From assembly GCA_902783255.1 (NCBI GenBank), contig CACZQB010000021.1:1-64000 (forward strand): a stretch of DNA of 64,000 nucleotides, read 5' to 3'. Position numbers and translations under genes: made by a program. Positions 35,469 to 45,286 of this stretch are shown piece by piece. Position 1 is the stretch's first letter. Every line of letters starts with the position of its first letter. Below the pieces are notes generated by a model. The model saw nothing but the letters and a program-made list of their open reading frames with translations. It was not told the origin of the DNA and did no database searches. The DNA comes from Oscillospiraceae bacterium (lineage in GTDB: Bacteria > Bacillota > Clostridia > Oscillospirales > UBA644).

Positions 35469-38400
35469 ATGGTTTACAGAATTTATTCCGAAAAGAAAAA
35501 AGAATTTGCGGTAGAAGCCGGCGCGCTGGCGTCCGACCTCGCAAGAACACTCGGCGAAGACGTGAAAAGCGTGCGCATTTTCAACAGATACGATGTTGAA
35601 GGCGTTTCGGCGGAAGATTTCGAAAGAGCAAAAAGACTGATTTTTTCAGAACCGAACGTAGACGATATCTACGATACGCTGCCCGCGTTCGAAAACGGCG
35701 AAAAGGTTTTTGCCGCCGAATATCTTCCGGGACAGTTCGATGTCCGCGCAGATTCGTGCGCTCAGTGTTTCTCTCTTCTTACCGGCAGTGAACGCCCCAC
35801 AGTAAGAAGCGGAAAAGTATACGCGATAACGGGCAATATCACCGATGAGGGCTTTGAAAAAATAAAGAGATACCTCATAAACCCCGTTGAATCAAGAGAA
35901 GCTTCTTTTGAAAAGCCGCTTACGCTCGAAACGGAATACGATATTCCGACCGAGGTAGCCATTCTTCACGGCTTCACTTCTCTTGACCGCGAGGATCTGG
36001 AAAAATTCAGACGCGGTTACGGTCTTGCGATGGATACGGACGACATAGTTTTTCTTCGCGATTATTTTAAGCACACGGAGGAAAGAGATCCTACCGTAAC
36101 GGAAATACGCATGATAGACACATACTGGTCCGATCACTGCCGTCATACCACGTTTTCGACCGTTATAGACAATGCGAAAATAGATATCCCGTATGTTCTC
36201 GATGCATACAACAAATACCTTTCATACCGTGAGGAGCTCGGCACAAAAAAACCCGTTTGTCTTATGGATATAGCCACCATAGGCGGAAAACTGCTGAAAA
36301 AACGCGGAATTCTCCGAGATCTTGACGAGTCCGAAGAAATAAACGCATGTTCGGTAAAGGTCAAGGCGAAAATCGACGGAGTTGAAAAAGACACTCTTCT
36401 CATGTTCAAAAACGAAACGCACAACCATCCTACAGAGATCGAGCCTTTCGGCGGCGCGGCAACATGTCTGGGCGGAGCGATAAGAGATCCGCTTTCGGGC
36501 AGAGCGTACGTTTATCAGGCGATGAGAGTTACGGGCGCCGCGGATCCGCGCGTTCCGTTTGAAAAAACGCTGAAAGGCAAGCTTCCGCAGAGAAAGATCA
36601 CCACGACTGCCGCTGCGGGATACAGCTCTTACGGCAATCAGATAGGTCTTGCAACGGGTATAGTAAACGAGTTTTACCATGAGGGTTACGTTGCGAAAAG
36701 AATGGAGATAGGCGCGGTAATAGGCGCCGTTGAAGAGGCAAACGTAGTCCGCGAACGTCCGAAAGCGGGCGATCTTATAATTCTTCTGGGCGGCGCTACA
36801 GGCAGAGACGGATGCGGCGGAGCCACCGGCTCGTCAAAACAGCATACGCTTGACTCTATCACTGAATGCGGCGCGGAGGTCCAGAAGGGCAATCCCGTAG
36901 AAGAGCTTAAAATACAGAAAATGTTCAGAAGACCCGAAGTCACAAAGCTCATAAAACGCTGCAACGATTTCGGCGCGGGCGGCGTTTCGGTCGCCGTAGG
37001 CGAACTTGCGGACGGTCTTGATATAGATCTGAACAAGGTTCCGAAAAAATATGAAGGACTTGACGGCACCGAGCTTGCGATCTCTGAATCTCAGGAGAGA
37101 ATGGCGGTCGTTGTTGATAAAAACGACGCCGACACATTCATAAAATATGCGGCTGAAGAAAATCTGAACGCCGTCGTCATTGCTGTCGTAACCGATAAAA
37201 ACAGGCTCGTAATGCGTTGGAACGGCAAAGAGACGGTAAATATTTCCCGTGATTTTCTTAATTCAAACGGCGCGGAAAAACATACCGACGTCGCCGTTCC
37301 GCAAAAGGAAATTACGCATAAAGCTCCCGATTTTTCGAGCTTTGCAGAAAGAATGAACTCTCTTGTATCGTCCTTGAACGTATGCTGTCAGAAAGGTCTT
37401 GTAGAGCGTTTTGACGGCTCGATAGGAGCAAGAAGCGTTTTATGGCCCTTCGGCGGAGTAAATCAGCTTACTCCCTCTCAGGCAATGGCGGCAAAAATAC
37501 CGTGTCTTAAAGGAGAAAGCGGCACGGCGTCGGTAATGGCTTACGGGTTCGATCCGTATCTGTCGTCGGAAAGTCCTTTCAAAGGCGCGGTATACGCGAT
37601 AGTCGAAAGCGCGGCAAAGCTTATAGCTGCGGGCTGCTCCGCAGACAGGATGTGGCTTTCTCTGCAGGAATATTTTGAAAGCACGAAAAACGATCCGGAA
37701 CGCTGGGGCAAGCCGTTTGAAGCCTTGCTCGGCGCTCTGACCGCACAGGTAGGACTCGGCATTGCCGCGATAGGCGGCAAGGATTCAATGTCGGGCACAT
37801 TTGAAAATATAGACGTTCCGCCTACTCTCGTTTCTTTTGCGGTATCTGTTGCGGACGCCGACAAAATAAAATCTAACGAATTTAAAACCGAAAACGGTTA
37901 TATTTACGCATGTATTCCCGAATATACAAAGAGCGGACTGCCCAAATTTGCCGCTCTCAAAGAAAACTTCGCGCTAATGCACGCCGTTGTGAACTGCGAT
38001 TTCTGCAAAGCGTGCTCCGCGATCACATCGGGCGGTATAGCCGAGGCTGTGTTCAAAATGGCAGCGGGCAATTCAAAGGGCGTCGCTATTTCTTCCGGCA
38101 TTGACGAGGAAACGCTCTTCACACCGTATTACGGCGGATTTGTTTTTGAAACCGATACCCCGATGAGCGGATTCAAAAAAGTGGGCAGGGTAAACGATAC
38201 GAAATGCATAACGTATAAAGGCGAAAGCGTATTTCTCGAAAGCCTTGTAAGAACATGGAGATCAGTTCTTGAAGACGTATTCCCGCTTGAATGCAGAGAG
38301 GCGAAGGGCACGGCGAAAAAATACGTCTGCGAAACACGTTCCGCAAAAGCGCCGGCGATAAAAGTGGCAAGACCGAAAGTCGTTATTCCCGCATTCCCCG

Positions 38401-39167
38401 GCACCAACTGCGAATACGACTCTGCGAGAGCGTTTGAAACCGCGGGAGCCGAAGCGGAGATACTGCTTATAAGAAATCGCACGTCGCTCGATATCTCGGC
38501 GAGCGTTGAAAGGCTTGAAAGAGCTTTGCGTTCCGCTCAGATCCTTATGATTCCCGGCGGCTTTTCGGGAGGCGACGAGCCTGAGGGGTCGGGCAAATTC
38601 ATAGCGACGTTTTTCAGAAACGAGCGCATAAAAGAGCTTGTGAACAGCCGCATAAAAACAGACGATTTCCTTGTTCTCGGCATATGCAACGGTTTTCAGG
38701 CGCTTATAAAGCTCGGTCTTGTGCCCTACGGCGAAATCAGAGATATAGACGAAACGTCGCCTACTCTCACCTTCAACTCGATAGGCAGACATCAGTCGCT
38801 TTATGTTGACACAAGAGTATCTTCCGTAAAATCGCCATGGATGAACAACTGCGCGCTCGGCGACATCTACACCGTTCCCGTATCTCACGGCGAAGGAAGA
38901 TTTGTTGCAACGCCCGAAATGCTTTCAGTCCTTGCGGCGAACGGACAGATCGCCACACAGTATGTTGACAAGTCGGGCGATCCCACAATGGATATAAAAT
39001 ACAACCCCAACACTTCCGTAGACGCGATAGAGGGCATATTCTCTCCCGACGGCAAGATTTTCGGCAAAATGGGTCACAGCGAACGCCGCGGAAACAATAT
39101 CGCGATAAACATTTACGGCAGAAAAGATATGAAGATCTTCGAGGCAGGCGTTGAATACTTTAAATAA
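35469..39167 (+). CDS. purL: Phosphoribosylformylglycinamidine synthase, single-chain
   Basis: Step four of purine synthesis: FGAR plus glutamine gives FGAM. 1232 residues, combining the PurS-like N-terminus, two synthetase halves and the glutaminase domain that most Bacillota split into PurS, PurL and PurQ. Visible: SDHCRHTTF near 220 (PurL signature), KNETHNHPTEIEPFGGAATC near 315, GGKDSMSGTF in the second half, and a C-terminal GATase with GICNGFQ (catalytic Cys) near 1075 and SHGEGRF. GGAG precedes ATG 35469. rdgB follows after one base. Confidence 0.97.
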   Translation: MVYRIYSEKKKEFAVEAGALASDLARTLGEDVKSVRIFNRYDVEGVSAEDFERAKRLIFSEPNVDDIYDTLPAFENGEKVFAAEYLPGQFDVRADSCAQCFSLLTGSERPTVRSGKVYAITGNITDEGFEKIKRYLINPVESREASFEKPLTLETEYDIPTEVAILHGFTSLDREDLEKFRRGYGLAMDTDDIVFLRDYFKHTEERDPTVTEIRMIDTYWSDHCRHTTFSTVIDNAKIDIPYVLDAYNKYLSYREELGTKKPVCLMDIATIGGKLLKKRGILRDLDESEEINACSVKVKAKIDGVEKDTLLMFKNETHNHPTEIEPFGGAATCLGGAIRDPLSGRAYVYQAMRVTGAADPRVPFEKTLKGKLPQRKITTTAAAGYSSYGNQIGLATGIVNEFYHEGYVAKRMEIGAVIGAVEEANVVRERPKAGDLIILLGGATGRDGCGGATGSSKQHTLDSITECGAEVQKGNPVEELKIQKMFRRPEVTKLIKRCNDFGAGGVSVAVGELADGLDIDLNKVPKKYEGLDGTELAISESQERMAVVVDKNDADTFIKYAAEENLNAVVIAVVTDKNRLVMRWNGKETVNISRDFLNSNGAEKHTDVAVPQKEITHKAPDFSSFAERMNSLVSSLNVCCQKGLVERFDGSIGARSVLWPFGGVNQLTPSQAMAAKIPCLKGESGTASVMAYGFDPYLSSESPFKGAVYAIVESAAKLIAAGCSADRMWLSLQEYFESTKNDPERWGKPFEALLGALTAQVGLGIAAIGGKDSMSGTFENIDVPPTLVSFAVSVADADKIKSNEFKTENGYIYACIPEYTKSGLPKFAALKENFALMHAVVNCDFCKACSAITSGGIAEAVFKMAAGNSKGVAISSGIDEETLFTPYYGGFVFETDTPMSGFKKVGRVNDTKCITYKGESVFLESLVRTWRSVLEDVFPLECREAKGTAKKYVCETRSAKAPAIKVARPKVVIPAFPGTNCEYDSARAFETAGAEAEILLIRNRTSLDISASVERLERALRSAQILMIPGGFSGGDEPEGSGKFIATFFRNERIKELVNSRIKTDDFLVLGICNGFQALIKLGLVPYGEIRDIDETSPTLTFNSIGRHQSLYVDTRVSSVKSPWMNNCALGDIYTVPVSHGEGRFVATPEMLSVLAANGQIATQYVDKSGDPTMDIKYNPNTSVDAIEGIFSPDGKIFGKMGHSERRGNNIAINIYGRKDMKIFEAGVEYFK

Positions 39168-39168
39168 T

Positions 39169-39780
39169 ATGGAAAAAACACTTATAGTAGCTTCAAACAA
39201 TAAAAACAAAATACGCGAAATAAAGCAGATTCTCGGCGATATTTTTAATCCCGTATCTCTTTCTGAGGCGGGCATAACGTCCGATCCCGAGGAAACGGGA
39301 AAAACGTTTGCCGAAAACGCGGTAATAAAGGCTGAAGCGGCAAGCAAAGCGTCAAACGCTCCGGCAATAGCCGACGACAGCGGACTTTGCGTTTATGCGC
39401 TGAACGGCGAACCGGGCGTGTATTCTGCAAGATACGCGTGTAAGGACGGCGAGCACGAAAACGCGTCGGACGAAAAAAACAACGAAAAACTGATCCGCAA
39501 AATGGACGGTATTACCGACAGGCGCGCGGTTTTTGTAAGCGCTGTGGCTATAGTGTGGCCGGACGGAAAAAAAGTTGTTGCCGAGGGCAGATGTCCGGGA
39601 GTTATAACGCGTGATCCGCGAGGCAGCAACGGCTTTGGCTACGATCCGTATTTCCTTGTTGAAGAATACGGAAAAACATTTGCGGAGCTTGACGGAGAAA
39701 TAAAAAACAAAATAAGCCACAGGGCTCACGCACTTGCGGAGCTCAGAAAGAAACTGACGGAAAGTGACCGGAAAGGATAA
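39169..39780 (+). CDS. rdgB: XTP/dITP diphosphatase (RdgB/HAM1)
   Basis: Hydrolyses non-canonical purine triphosphates (XTP, ITP, dITP). 203 residues. Substrate loops ASNNKNKIREIKQIL at the N-terminus, FAENAVIKAEAASKASNAPAIADDSGLCVYALNG near 55-85, and the late GSNGFGYDPYF near 153 are standard. ATG 39169 is chosen; the frame opens 18 bases earlier within purL. Directly after purL and 2 bases before yhbY, so all belong to one operon. Confidence 0.95.
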   Translation: MEKTLIVASNNKNKIREIKQILGDIFNPVSLSEAGITSDPEETGKTFAENAVIKAEAASKASNAPAIADDSGLCVYALNGEPGVYSARYACKDGEHENASDEKNNEKLIRKMDGITDRRAVFVSAVAIVWPDGKKVVAEGRCPGVITRDPRGSNGFGYDPYFLVEEYGKTFAELDGEIKNKISHRAHALAELRKKLTESDRKG

Positions 39781-39782
39781 AA

Positions 39783-40070
39783 ATGACAGGCAAACAGCGC
39801 GCATACCTCCGCTCGCTCGCGTCAAAACAGGACGCGATACTGCATATAGGCAAAGGCGGAATGAACGACAATATAATAAAGCAGGCGGACGACGCACTTG
39901 AAGCAAGGGAGCTTATAAAGCTGAAATGTCTCGAAAACTGCGAGCTTTCGCCCCGTGAGGCCGCCGAAGAGATAGCCGCGGCGTGCGGTGCCGAGGTTAT
40001 ATGCACGATAGGCTCGAAAGCTGTTTTATACAGACGGTCCAAGAAGCCGAAGATCGAGCTTCCGAAATGA
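39783..40070 (+). CDS. yhbY: YhbY/CRM-domain RNA-binding protein
   Basis: 95-residue protein with a CRM domain, associated with 50S ribosome assembly in other bacteria. Typical segments: LTGKQRAYLRSLA-like start (MTGKQRAYLRSLASKQDAI), the GKGGMNDN loop (family GxxG) near 23, and IGSKAVLYRRSKKPKIELPK at the end. Its TGA overlaps the nadD ATG (ATGA), so the two are translationally coupled. The order rdgB-yhbY-nadD-yqeK-rsfS is common in Bacillota. Confidence 0.93.
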   Translation: MTGKQRAYLRSLASKQDAILHIGKGGMNDNIIKQADDALEARELIKLKCLENCELSPREAAEEIAAACGAEVICTIGSKAVLYRRSKKPKIELPK

Positions 40071-41230
40071 TCACGGGCATATTCGGCGGCACATTCGATC
40101 CTCCGCATAACGGTCACGTATCCGCATTGAAGGAATTCATAAAAAGGTGCGGAACAGACAGGGTATTCGTTATTCCCACAGGCGTGCCGCCGCACAAAAA
40201 TGCGGGTATGACTTCCGATAAGGACCGGCTTGAAATGGTCCTGCTGGCGTTTGAAAACGTGCCGCAGGCGAAAATCTGCGATTACGAGATAAAAAAAGGC
40301 GGCAAAAGCTATACCGTAAACACCCTTTTATGGCTCGCCGAAAAATTTCCGGACGATTCTTTTGTCCTTTATACCGGTTCGGACATGTTTTTATCTCTTC
40401 ATACATGGCATAAAGCCGAAAAAATTCTTTCTCTGTGCTCGGTCGCCGCGTTCACAAGAACGGGAGACGATATTCCGGCGCTTGAAAAACAGTCGGAATT
40501 CCTTCGCGAAAAATACGGCGCAAAAACAGATGTTTACGAGTTCGAACCCGATATAATTTCCTCAACGAAAATACGCGAAATGATCGAAACGGGAAAAGAT
40601 TTTCGTTCGTATGTCCCCCACAGCGTAGCGGAATACATTGAAAATAAAGGGCTTTACGGATATAAGAATTACGGATTGAAAACGCTTTTGAGGCAAAGAC
40701 TTTCCGAAAAAAGATATCTTCATTCTCTCGGAGTTGCGAAAACTGCAAGAATGCTTGCCGAAAAAAACGGCGCAGATCCCGAAAAAGCCGAGATCGCGGG
40801 ACTTTTGCATGACGTAACGAAAAATCTCGGTCCGTCCGAACAGATCGATTTCTGCAAAGAAAACGGTATTCCTCTCACAACGGATGATCTGCTTTCTCCT
40901 CAGGTCATTCACGCCGTTACCGGAGCATGGTATATAAAAAACGTTATCGGTATTGACGACGAAGAAATAATTTCCGCCGCAAGATACCATACAACCGGCA
41001 AAAAAGGCATAAATCTTCTTGAAAAGATCATTTACGTTTCGGATCTCGTTGAACCTACAAGAAATTACCCCGACGTTGAGTATTACCGTGATCTTGCCGT
41101 AAAAGATCTTGACAGGGCGCTTTTTGAAGCCATGCGCTGGATAATTGAAGATAAAAAGAAAAAAGGCGAAAATATACATAAAGACACTCTTGAAATGTTT
41201 GACGAATATACAAAAAACGGTTTCAGATAA
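40067..41230 (+). CDS. nadD-yqeK: Fusion of NadD (NaMN adenylyltransferase) and YqeK (HD-domain phosphohydrolase)
   Basis: 387 residues joining two normally separate, adjacent genes. Residues 1-195 are NadD, which makes the dinucleotide in NAD synthesis: GIFGGTFDPPHNGH near 4-17 and SSTKIREMI near 170. Residues about 205-387 are YqeK, a symmetrical Ap4A hydrolase family: HD motif AGLLHDVTK near 245, then AVTGAWYIK and DLVEPTRNYP. ATG 40067 overlaps the yhbY stop; frames further upstream lie inside yhbY. rsfS follows. The fusion is real in sequence: no stop or start separates the halves. Confidence 0.94.
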   Translation: MITGIFGGTFDPPHNGHVSALKEFIKRCGTDRVFVIPTGVPPHKNAGMTSDKDRLEMVLLAFENVPQAKICDYEIKKGGKSYTVNTLLWLAEKFPDDSFVLYTGSDMFLSLHTWHKAEKILSLCSVAAFTRTGDDIPALEKQSEFLREKYGAKTDVYEFEPDIISSTKIREMIETGKDFRSYVPHSVAEYIENKGLYGYKNYGLKTLLRQRLSEKRYLHSLGVAKTARMLAEKNGADPEKAEIAGLLHDVTKNLGPSEQIDFCKENGIPLTTDDLLSPQVIHAVTGAWYIKNVIGIDDEEIISAARYHTTGKKGINLLEKIIYVSDLVEPTRNYPDVEYYRDLAVKDLDRALFEAMRWIIEDKKKKGENIHKDTLEMFDEYTKNGFR

Positions 41231-41247
41231 AAGAAGGGAGATCAGAA

Positions 41248-41613
41248 ATGATAGAACAAATGGTAAAAAAAGCCGTAAACGCTCTCGATTCAAAGGGTGC
41301 GGTAGATATTAAAGTAATAAAAATAGAAGAGATCACCACTCTCGCCTCATATTTCGTTATCTGCAACGGCACATCCACCACGCAGGTACGCACTCTTGCG
41401 GATGAATGCGAGTATCAGATGGAACAGAACGGATATAAACTCGGTCACCGCGAGGGAAAACCCGAAGGCGGCTGGATACTGCTTGACTATTACGACGTTA
41501 TCGTTCACGTTTATACAAAAGACGCGCGCAAGTTTTACGATCTTGAGCGTTTCTGGAAAGACGGAACGGAAATGGAACTGAAAAACTACCTTGAGAAGAA
41601 GGACGAAGAATAA
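41248..41613 (+). CDS. rsfS: Ribosomal silencing factor RsfS
   Basis: Binds L14 and blocks joining of ribosomal subunits when nutrients are short. 121 residues, normal length. Family motifs: ITTLASYFVICNGTSTTQVRTLADE near 30-55, and GHREGKPEGGWILLDYYDVIVHVY near 70-95, followed by FYDLERFW. AAGGGAG precedes ATG 41248, 17 bases after nadD-yqeK. leuS starts one base after its stop. Confidence 0.96.
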   Translation: MIEQMVKKAVNALDSKGAVDIKVIKIEEITTLASYFVICNGTSTTQVRTLADECEYQMEQNGYKLGHREGKPEGGWILLDYYDVIVHVYTKDARKFYDLERFWKDGTEMELKNYLEKKDEE

Positions 41614-41614
41614 A

Positions 41615-44020
41615 ATGGGATACGATTTTTCCGCCATTGAAAAAAAATGGCAAAAAAAGTGGGAAGACTCTCACGTATTTGAGGCAAAAAACGATTACAC
41701 CATGCCGAAATTTTATGCTCTCATAGAATTTCCGTATCCCTCCGGCGCGGGAATGCATGTAGGACATATCAAGGCGTATTCCGGTCTTGAAGTCATTTCG
41801 AGAAAACGCCGCATGCAGGGCTACAACGTTCTTTTTCCAATCGGTTTTGACGCTTTCGGTCTTCCGACCGAAAACTACGCAATAAAAACGGGCATACATC
41901 CGCGCGAAGTCACCGACCGGAACATCAAAAAATTCACGTCACAGCTCAAAAGAGTAGGTTTTTCTTTCGACTGGACGAGAGTTGTTGATACGACCGATGA
42001 AAAATATTATAAATGGACTCAGTGGATTTTCCGCAAAATGTTTGACAACGGCCTTGTTTTCAGGGCAAAAACGCTTGTCAACTACTGTCCGAGCTGCAAA
42101 GTCGTGCTTTCCAACGAAGACTCTCAGGGCGGCAAATGCGATATATGCCACAGTGATGTAGTGCAGAAATCAAAAGACGTTTGGTATCTGCGCATAACCG
42201 AATATGCCGATAAGCTGCTTTCCGGTCTTGATTCTGTTGATTATCTGCCGTATATCAGACTTCAGCAGGAAAACTGGATAGGCCGTTCCGAGGGCGCTTT
42301 CGTTAATTTCGCTCTTGCAGATACGGATGATATAATACGCATTTACACCACGCGCTGCGATACGATGTTCGGCGCAACTTTTATGGTAATCGCTCCCGAA
42401 CATCCGCTTATAGACAAACACCGCAGCATGATAAAAAATATAGCTCAGGTCGAAGAATATCGCGCGGAATGCGCAAAAAAGACGGAATTTGAGCGCACGC
42501 AGCTTGTAAAAGACAAAACAGGCGTTGTTCTTGACGGACTTTTTGCCGTCAATCCCGCAAACGGCAAAAAAATACCGGTATATATTTCGGACTACGTAAT
42601 GATGGGCTACGGCACCGGCGCGATAATGGCTGTTCCCGCCCATGACGAAAGAGACTACGATTTTGCGAAAAAATTCGGCATAGACATTATAGAGGTAATA
42701 AAAGGCGGCAATATTGAAGAGGGCGCTTATACCGGCGACGGCGAAATGGTAAACTCCGGCTTCCTCAACGGTATTCAGACTAAAAAAGAAGCGATTGCAA
42801 AGATGCTTGAATACCTTGGCGAAAAAGGACTCGGCGAAAAAGGCGTTCAGTATAAAATGAAAGACTGGGCGTTCAACAGACAGAGATACTGGGGCGAACC
42901 GATACCGATAATCCACTGTCCGCACTGCGGTATGGTCGGCGTTCCGTATGAAGAGCTTCCGCTCAGACTGCCCGAAGTTAAAGATTTCGCTCCCGGCGTC
43001 GGAGGCGAAAGCCCGCTTGCGTCGATAGATTCTTTTGTAAACTGCAAATGCCCGAAATGCGGCGGCGACGCAAAACGCGAAACTGATACAATGCCTCAGT
43101 GGGCAGGCTCTTCGTGGTATTTCCTCAGATACTGCGATCCTCACAACGATAAAGAGTTCGCGTCGAAAGAAGCTCTGAAATACTGGCTGCCCGTTGACTG
43201 GTATAACGGCGGTATGGAACACGTAACCCGTCATATGATCTATTCCCGTTTCTGGCACAGATTCCTTTACGATATAGGCGAAGTCCCGACGGCAGAACCT
43301 TATGCGAAACGCACCGCGCAGGGTCTTATTCTCGGTCCCGACGGCGAAAAGATGTCCAAATCGAAAGGAAATGTCGTTGATCCTAACGATGTTGTTGATG
43401 AATACGGCGCTGACGTTTTAAGAGTTTACGTTCTTTTCATGGGCGATTACGCTTCGACCGCACCGTGGTCCGAAAACGGCGTAAAGGGCTGCAAGAGATT
43501 TCTTGACAGAATTTACGGTCTTACCTCCATGCTTTGCGACGGCGACGAATTTTCGCAGAAGCTCGAAATGTCGTTCCATAAAACGATAAAGAAGGTTTCG
43601 GAAGATATCGAAGCGATGAAGTTCAACACCGCGATCGCCGCGCTTATGACTCTTCTTAATGAAATATACGATGCAAAAACGATAAACCGCGCCGAAATGA
43701 AAGCATTTTTAACTCTGCTTTCTCCGTTCGCTCCTCATATTTCGGAAGAACTGTGGGAAAATATCGGCGGCGAGGGTATGCTCGCAAACGGAAAATGGAT
43801 CGATTATGACGAAGCAAAAACAGTTGCCGATACCGTTGAAATCCCGGTTCAGATAAACGGTAAGCTCAGAGGCACCGTCGTTATTCCCGCAGATGCGGAT
43901 AAAGATACCGCCATCGCTGCGGCAAACGCGGACGAAAAGATAAAGGGCTATCTTGACGGACACACAGTAGTCAAAGAGATCTTCGTTCCCGGCAGAATGA
44001 TAAATATCGTTATAAAATAA
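41615..44020 (+). CDS. leuS: Leucine--tRNA ligase
   Basis: Charges tRNA-Leu. 801 residues, the usual bacterial size. Class I motifs: FPYPSGAGMHVGHIKAY (HIGH version) near 40 and KMSKSKGN (KMSKS) near 575. The CP1 editing domain contains the conserved GTGAIMAVPAHDERDYDF. A zinc-like CPKCGGD and CPSCKV are present. ATG 41615 is chosen because the MGYDFSAIEKKWQKKW start matches family proteins; it lies one base after rsfS. No T-box leader is possible in that gap. The ribosomal L10 operon promoter follows. Confidence 0.97.
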   Translation: MGYDFSAIEKKWQKKWEDSHVFEAKNDYTMPKFYALIEFPYPSGAGMHVGHIKAYSGLEVISRKRRMQGYNVLFPIGFDAFGLPTENYAIKTGIHPREVTDRNIKKFTSQLKRVGFSFDWTRVVDTTDEKYYKWTQWIFRKMFDNGLVFRAKTLVNYCPSCKVVLSNEDSQGGKCDICHSDVVQKSKDVWYLRITEYADKLLSGLDSVDYLPYIRLQQENWIGRSEGAFVNFALADTDDIIRIYTTRCDTMFGATFMVIAPEHPLIDKHRSMIKNIAQVEEYRAECAKKTEFERTQLVKDKTGVVLDGLFAVNPANGKKIPVYISDYVMMGYGTGAIMAVPAHDERDYDFAKKFGIDIIEVIKGGNIEEGAYTGDGEMVNSGFLNGIQTKKEAIAKMLEYLGEKGLGEKGVQYKMKDWAFNRQRYWGEPIPIIHCPHCGMVGVPYEELPLRLPEVKDFAPGVGGESPLASIDSFVNCKCPKCGGDAKRETDTMPQWAGSSWYFLRYCDPHNDKEFASKEALKYWLPVDWYNGGMEHVTRHMIYSRFWHRFLYDIGEVPTAEPYAKRTAQGLILGPDGEKMSKSKGNVVDPNDVVDEYGADVLRVYVLFMGDYASTAPWSENGVKGCKRFLDRIYGLTSMLCDGDEFSQKLEMSFHKTIKKVSEDIEAMKFNTAIAALMTLLNEIYDAKTINRAEMKAFLTLLSPFAPHISEELWENIGGEGMLANGKWIDYDEAKTVADTVEIPVQINGKLRGTVVIPADADKDTAIAAANADEKIKGYLDGHTVVKEIFVPGRMINIVIK

Positions 44021-44071
44021 GTGATATTTGCGTATTTAACAAAAAATTCATAAAATAATGCCCGATCGCGC

Positions 44072-44100
44072 TTGACAAAAAGCGTAAAAAACGATATAAT
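44072..44100 (+). promoter_or_regulatory. rplJL promoter
   Basis: TTGACA (44072-44077), a 17-base spacer and TATAAT (44095-44100): a consensus-grade promoter 51 bases after leuS, giving the ribosomal protein genes their own transcript. Confidence 0.9.
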
Positions 44101-44106
44101 GATTAA

Positions 44107-44250
44107 GCTCGCAATGCGGGCAGGTTTCCTGAGACAACAGGCGACGGTTTACCGTCTTAATATGTGCCTGTCGAGGAAGAGAATTTAATTTTCATTTTTA
44201 TGGAATTATCCGCTCTTTCAAGACAGTGCTGTTTTGAAAGAGCTTTTCTT
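44107..44250 (+). promoter_or_regulatory. Ribosomal protein L10 leader
   Basis: The 5' leader of rplJ. After an imperfect helix pairing AGGTTTCCTGAGACA... with ...GCCTGTCGAGGAAGAG (about 44120-44180), a stem GCTCTTTCAAGACA / TGTTTTGAAAGAGC (44212-44243) is followed by TTTTCTTTT, so it ends as an attenuator. In Bacillota, excess L10(L12)4 complex binds such leaders and stops transcription. Assignment rests on position, the kinked helix and the terminator. Confidence 0.75.
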
Positions 44251-44304
44251 TTGGTCTGACAGGAGACACCACGGCATAAGTTACATTTGGGAGGTGACAA
44301 AACA

Positions 44305-44823
44305 ATGCCGAGCAACAAAATACTTGAAGAGAAAAAGCAGATCGTTTCAGAGCTTACCGACCGTATAAAAAACGCTAAATCGGGCGTTATCGTAAGCTAT
44401 TCGGGTCTGAACGTTGCAGACGACACCGCGCTTCGTAAAGAGCTTCGCAAAAACAACGTTGAATACAGCGTAGTTAAGAACACTCTTACGAGAATGGCTG
44501 CAAAAAATGTCGGATACGACGCGCTGTCAGACGTTTTTAACGGAACCACCGCTCTCGCAACAAGCGAGGACTTCACGGCTCCCGCAAAGATCATCTGCGA
44601 TTTCGCAAAAAAGCACGAAGCTCTCGTTGTAAAAGCAGGCTTCATCGACGGTGAAGTTCTTGATGCAAACGGTGTTATCGAGCTTTCTAAAATTCCTTCA
44701 AAAGAAGGTCTTATCGCAAAGCTTCTCGGAAGTATCCAGGGTCCCCTTTACGGCCTTGCATATGTACTTCAGGCAAAAATCGACAAAGAGAACGGCGGAG
44801 AAGAAGCCCCTGCCGCAGAATAA
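44305..44823 (+). CDS. rplJ: 50S ribosomal protein L10
   Basis: 172 residues; anchors L7/L12 dimers on the stalk and represses its own operon. The N-terminal region KTGVIVSYSGLNVADDTALRKELRKN-like, the YSVVKNTLTRMAA segment near 53, and a C-terminal L12-binding helix (YGLAYVLQAKIDKENG) are typical. ATG 44305 follows GGGAGGTGA; an in-frame start 18 bases earlier would cover this ribosome site. rplL follows. The usual neighbours rplK and rplA are not upstream. Confidence 0.97.
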   Translation: MPSNKILEEKKQIVSELTDRIKNAKSGVIVSYSGLNVADDTALRKELRKNNVEYSVVKNTLTRMAAKNVGYDALSDVFNGTTALATSEDFTAPAKIICDFAKKHEALVVKAGFIDGEVLDANGVIELSKIPSKEGLIAKLLGSIQGPLYGLAYVLQAKIDKENGGEEAPAAE

Positions 44824-44879
44824 TCGCCTGACGGCGTAAAAAAAAATCAATTTCTGAAAAAACCAGGAGGAAAATTAAA

Positions 44880-45254
44880 ATGGCTACAGAAAAGTCACTT
44901 AAAATCTTAGAAGATATCAAATCCCTTACAATTCTTGAACTCGCTGATCTCGTAAAAGCGATCGAAGAAGAATTCGGCGTATCCGCAGCACCCGTTGCAA
45001 CAGTAGCAACAGCTCCCGCTGAAGCAGCAGCTCCCGCAGCTCAGACTGAATTCAACGTTATGCTTATGGATGCAGGCGCAAGCAAAATGGCAGTTATCAA
45101 AGCTGTTAAAGAGATCACCGGTCTCGGTCTTAAGGAAGCTAAGGAACTCGTTGACGGCGCTCCCAAAGCTATCAAAGAAAAAGTTTCTGCAGACGAAGCT
45201 GAAGCTCTCAAGAAAACTCTTGAAGATGCCGGCGCTACCGTTGAACTCAAATAA
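44880..45254 (+). CDS. rplL: 50S ribosomal protein L7/L12
   Basis: 124 residues of the ribosomal stalk that recruits translation factors. N-terminal dimer domain ([20 protein letters not shown]), an Ala/Pro-rich hinge ([19 protein letters not shown]), and the C-terminal domain ending [18 protein letters not shown]...ATVELK. CAGGAGG precedes ATG 44880. Unlike most bacteria, rpoB and rpoC do not follow; a broken gene begins 32 bases later, with no terminator visible between. Confidence 0.98.
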   Translation: MATEKSLKILEDIKSLTILELADLVKAIEEEFGVSAAPVATVATAPAEAAAPAAQTEFNVMLMDAGASKMAVIKAVKEITGLGLKEAKELVDGAPKAIKEKVSADEAEALKKTLEDAGATVELK

Positions 45255-45286
45255 TCATCTCTTGACTGATATGGCTGTCGCCTGAC

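Noticed and set aside
42170-43258. A 362-codon open frame antisense to leuS
   Set aside because: Lies entirely opposite a standard synthetase, with no ribosome site or recognisable motif.
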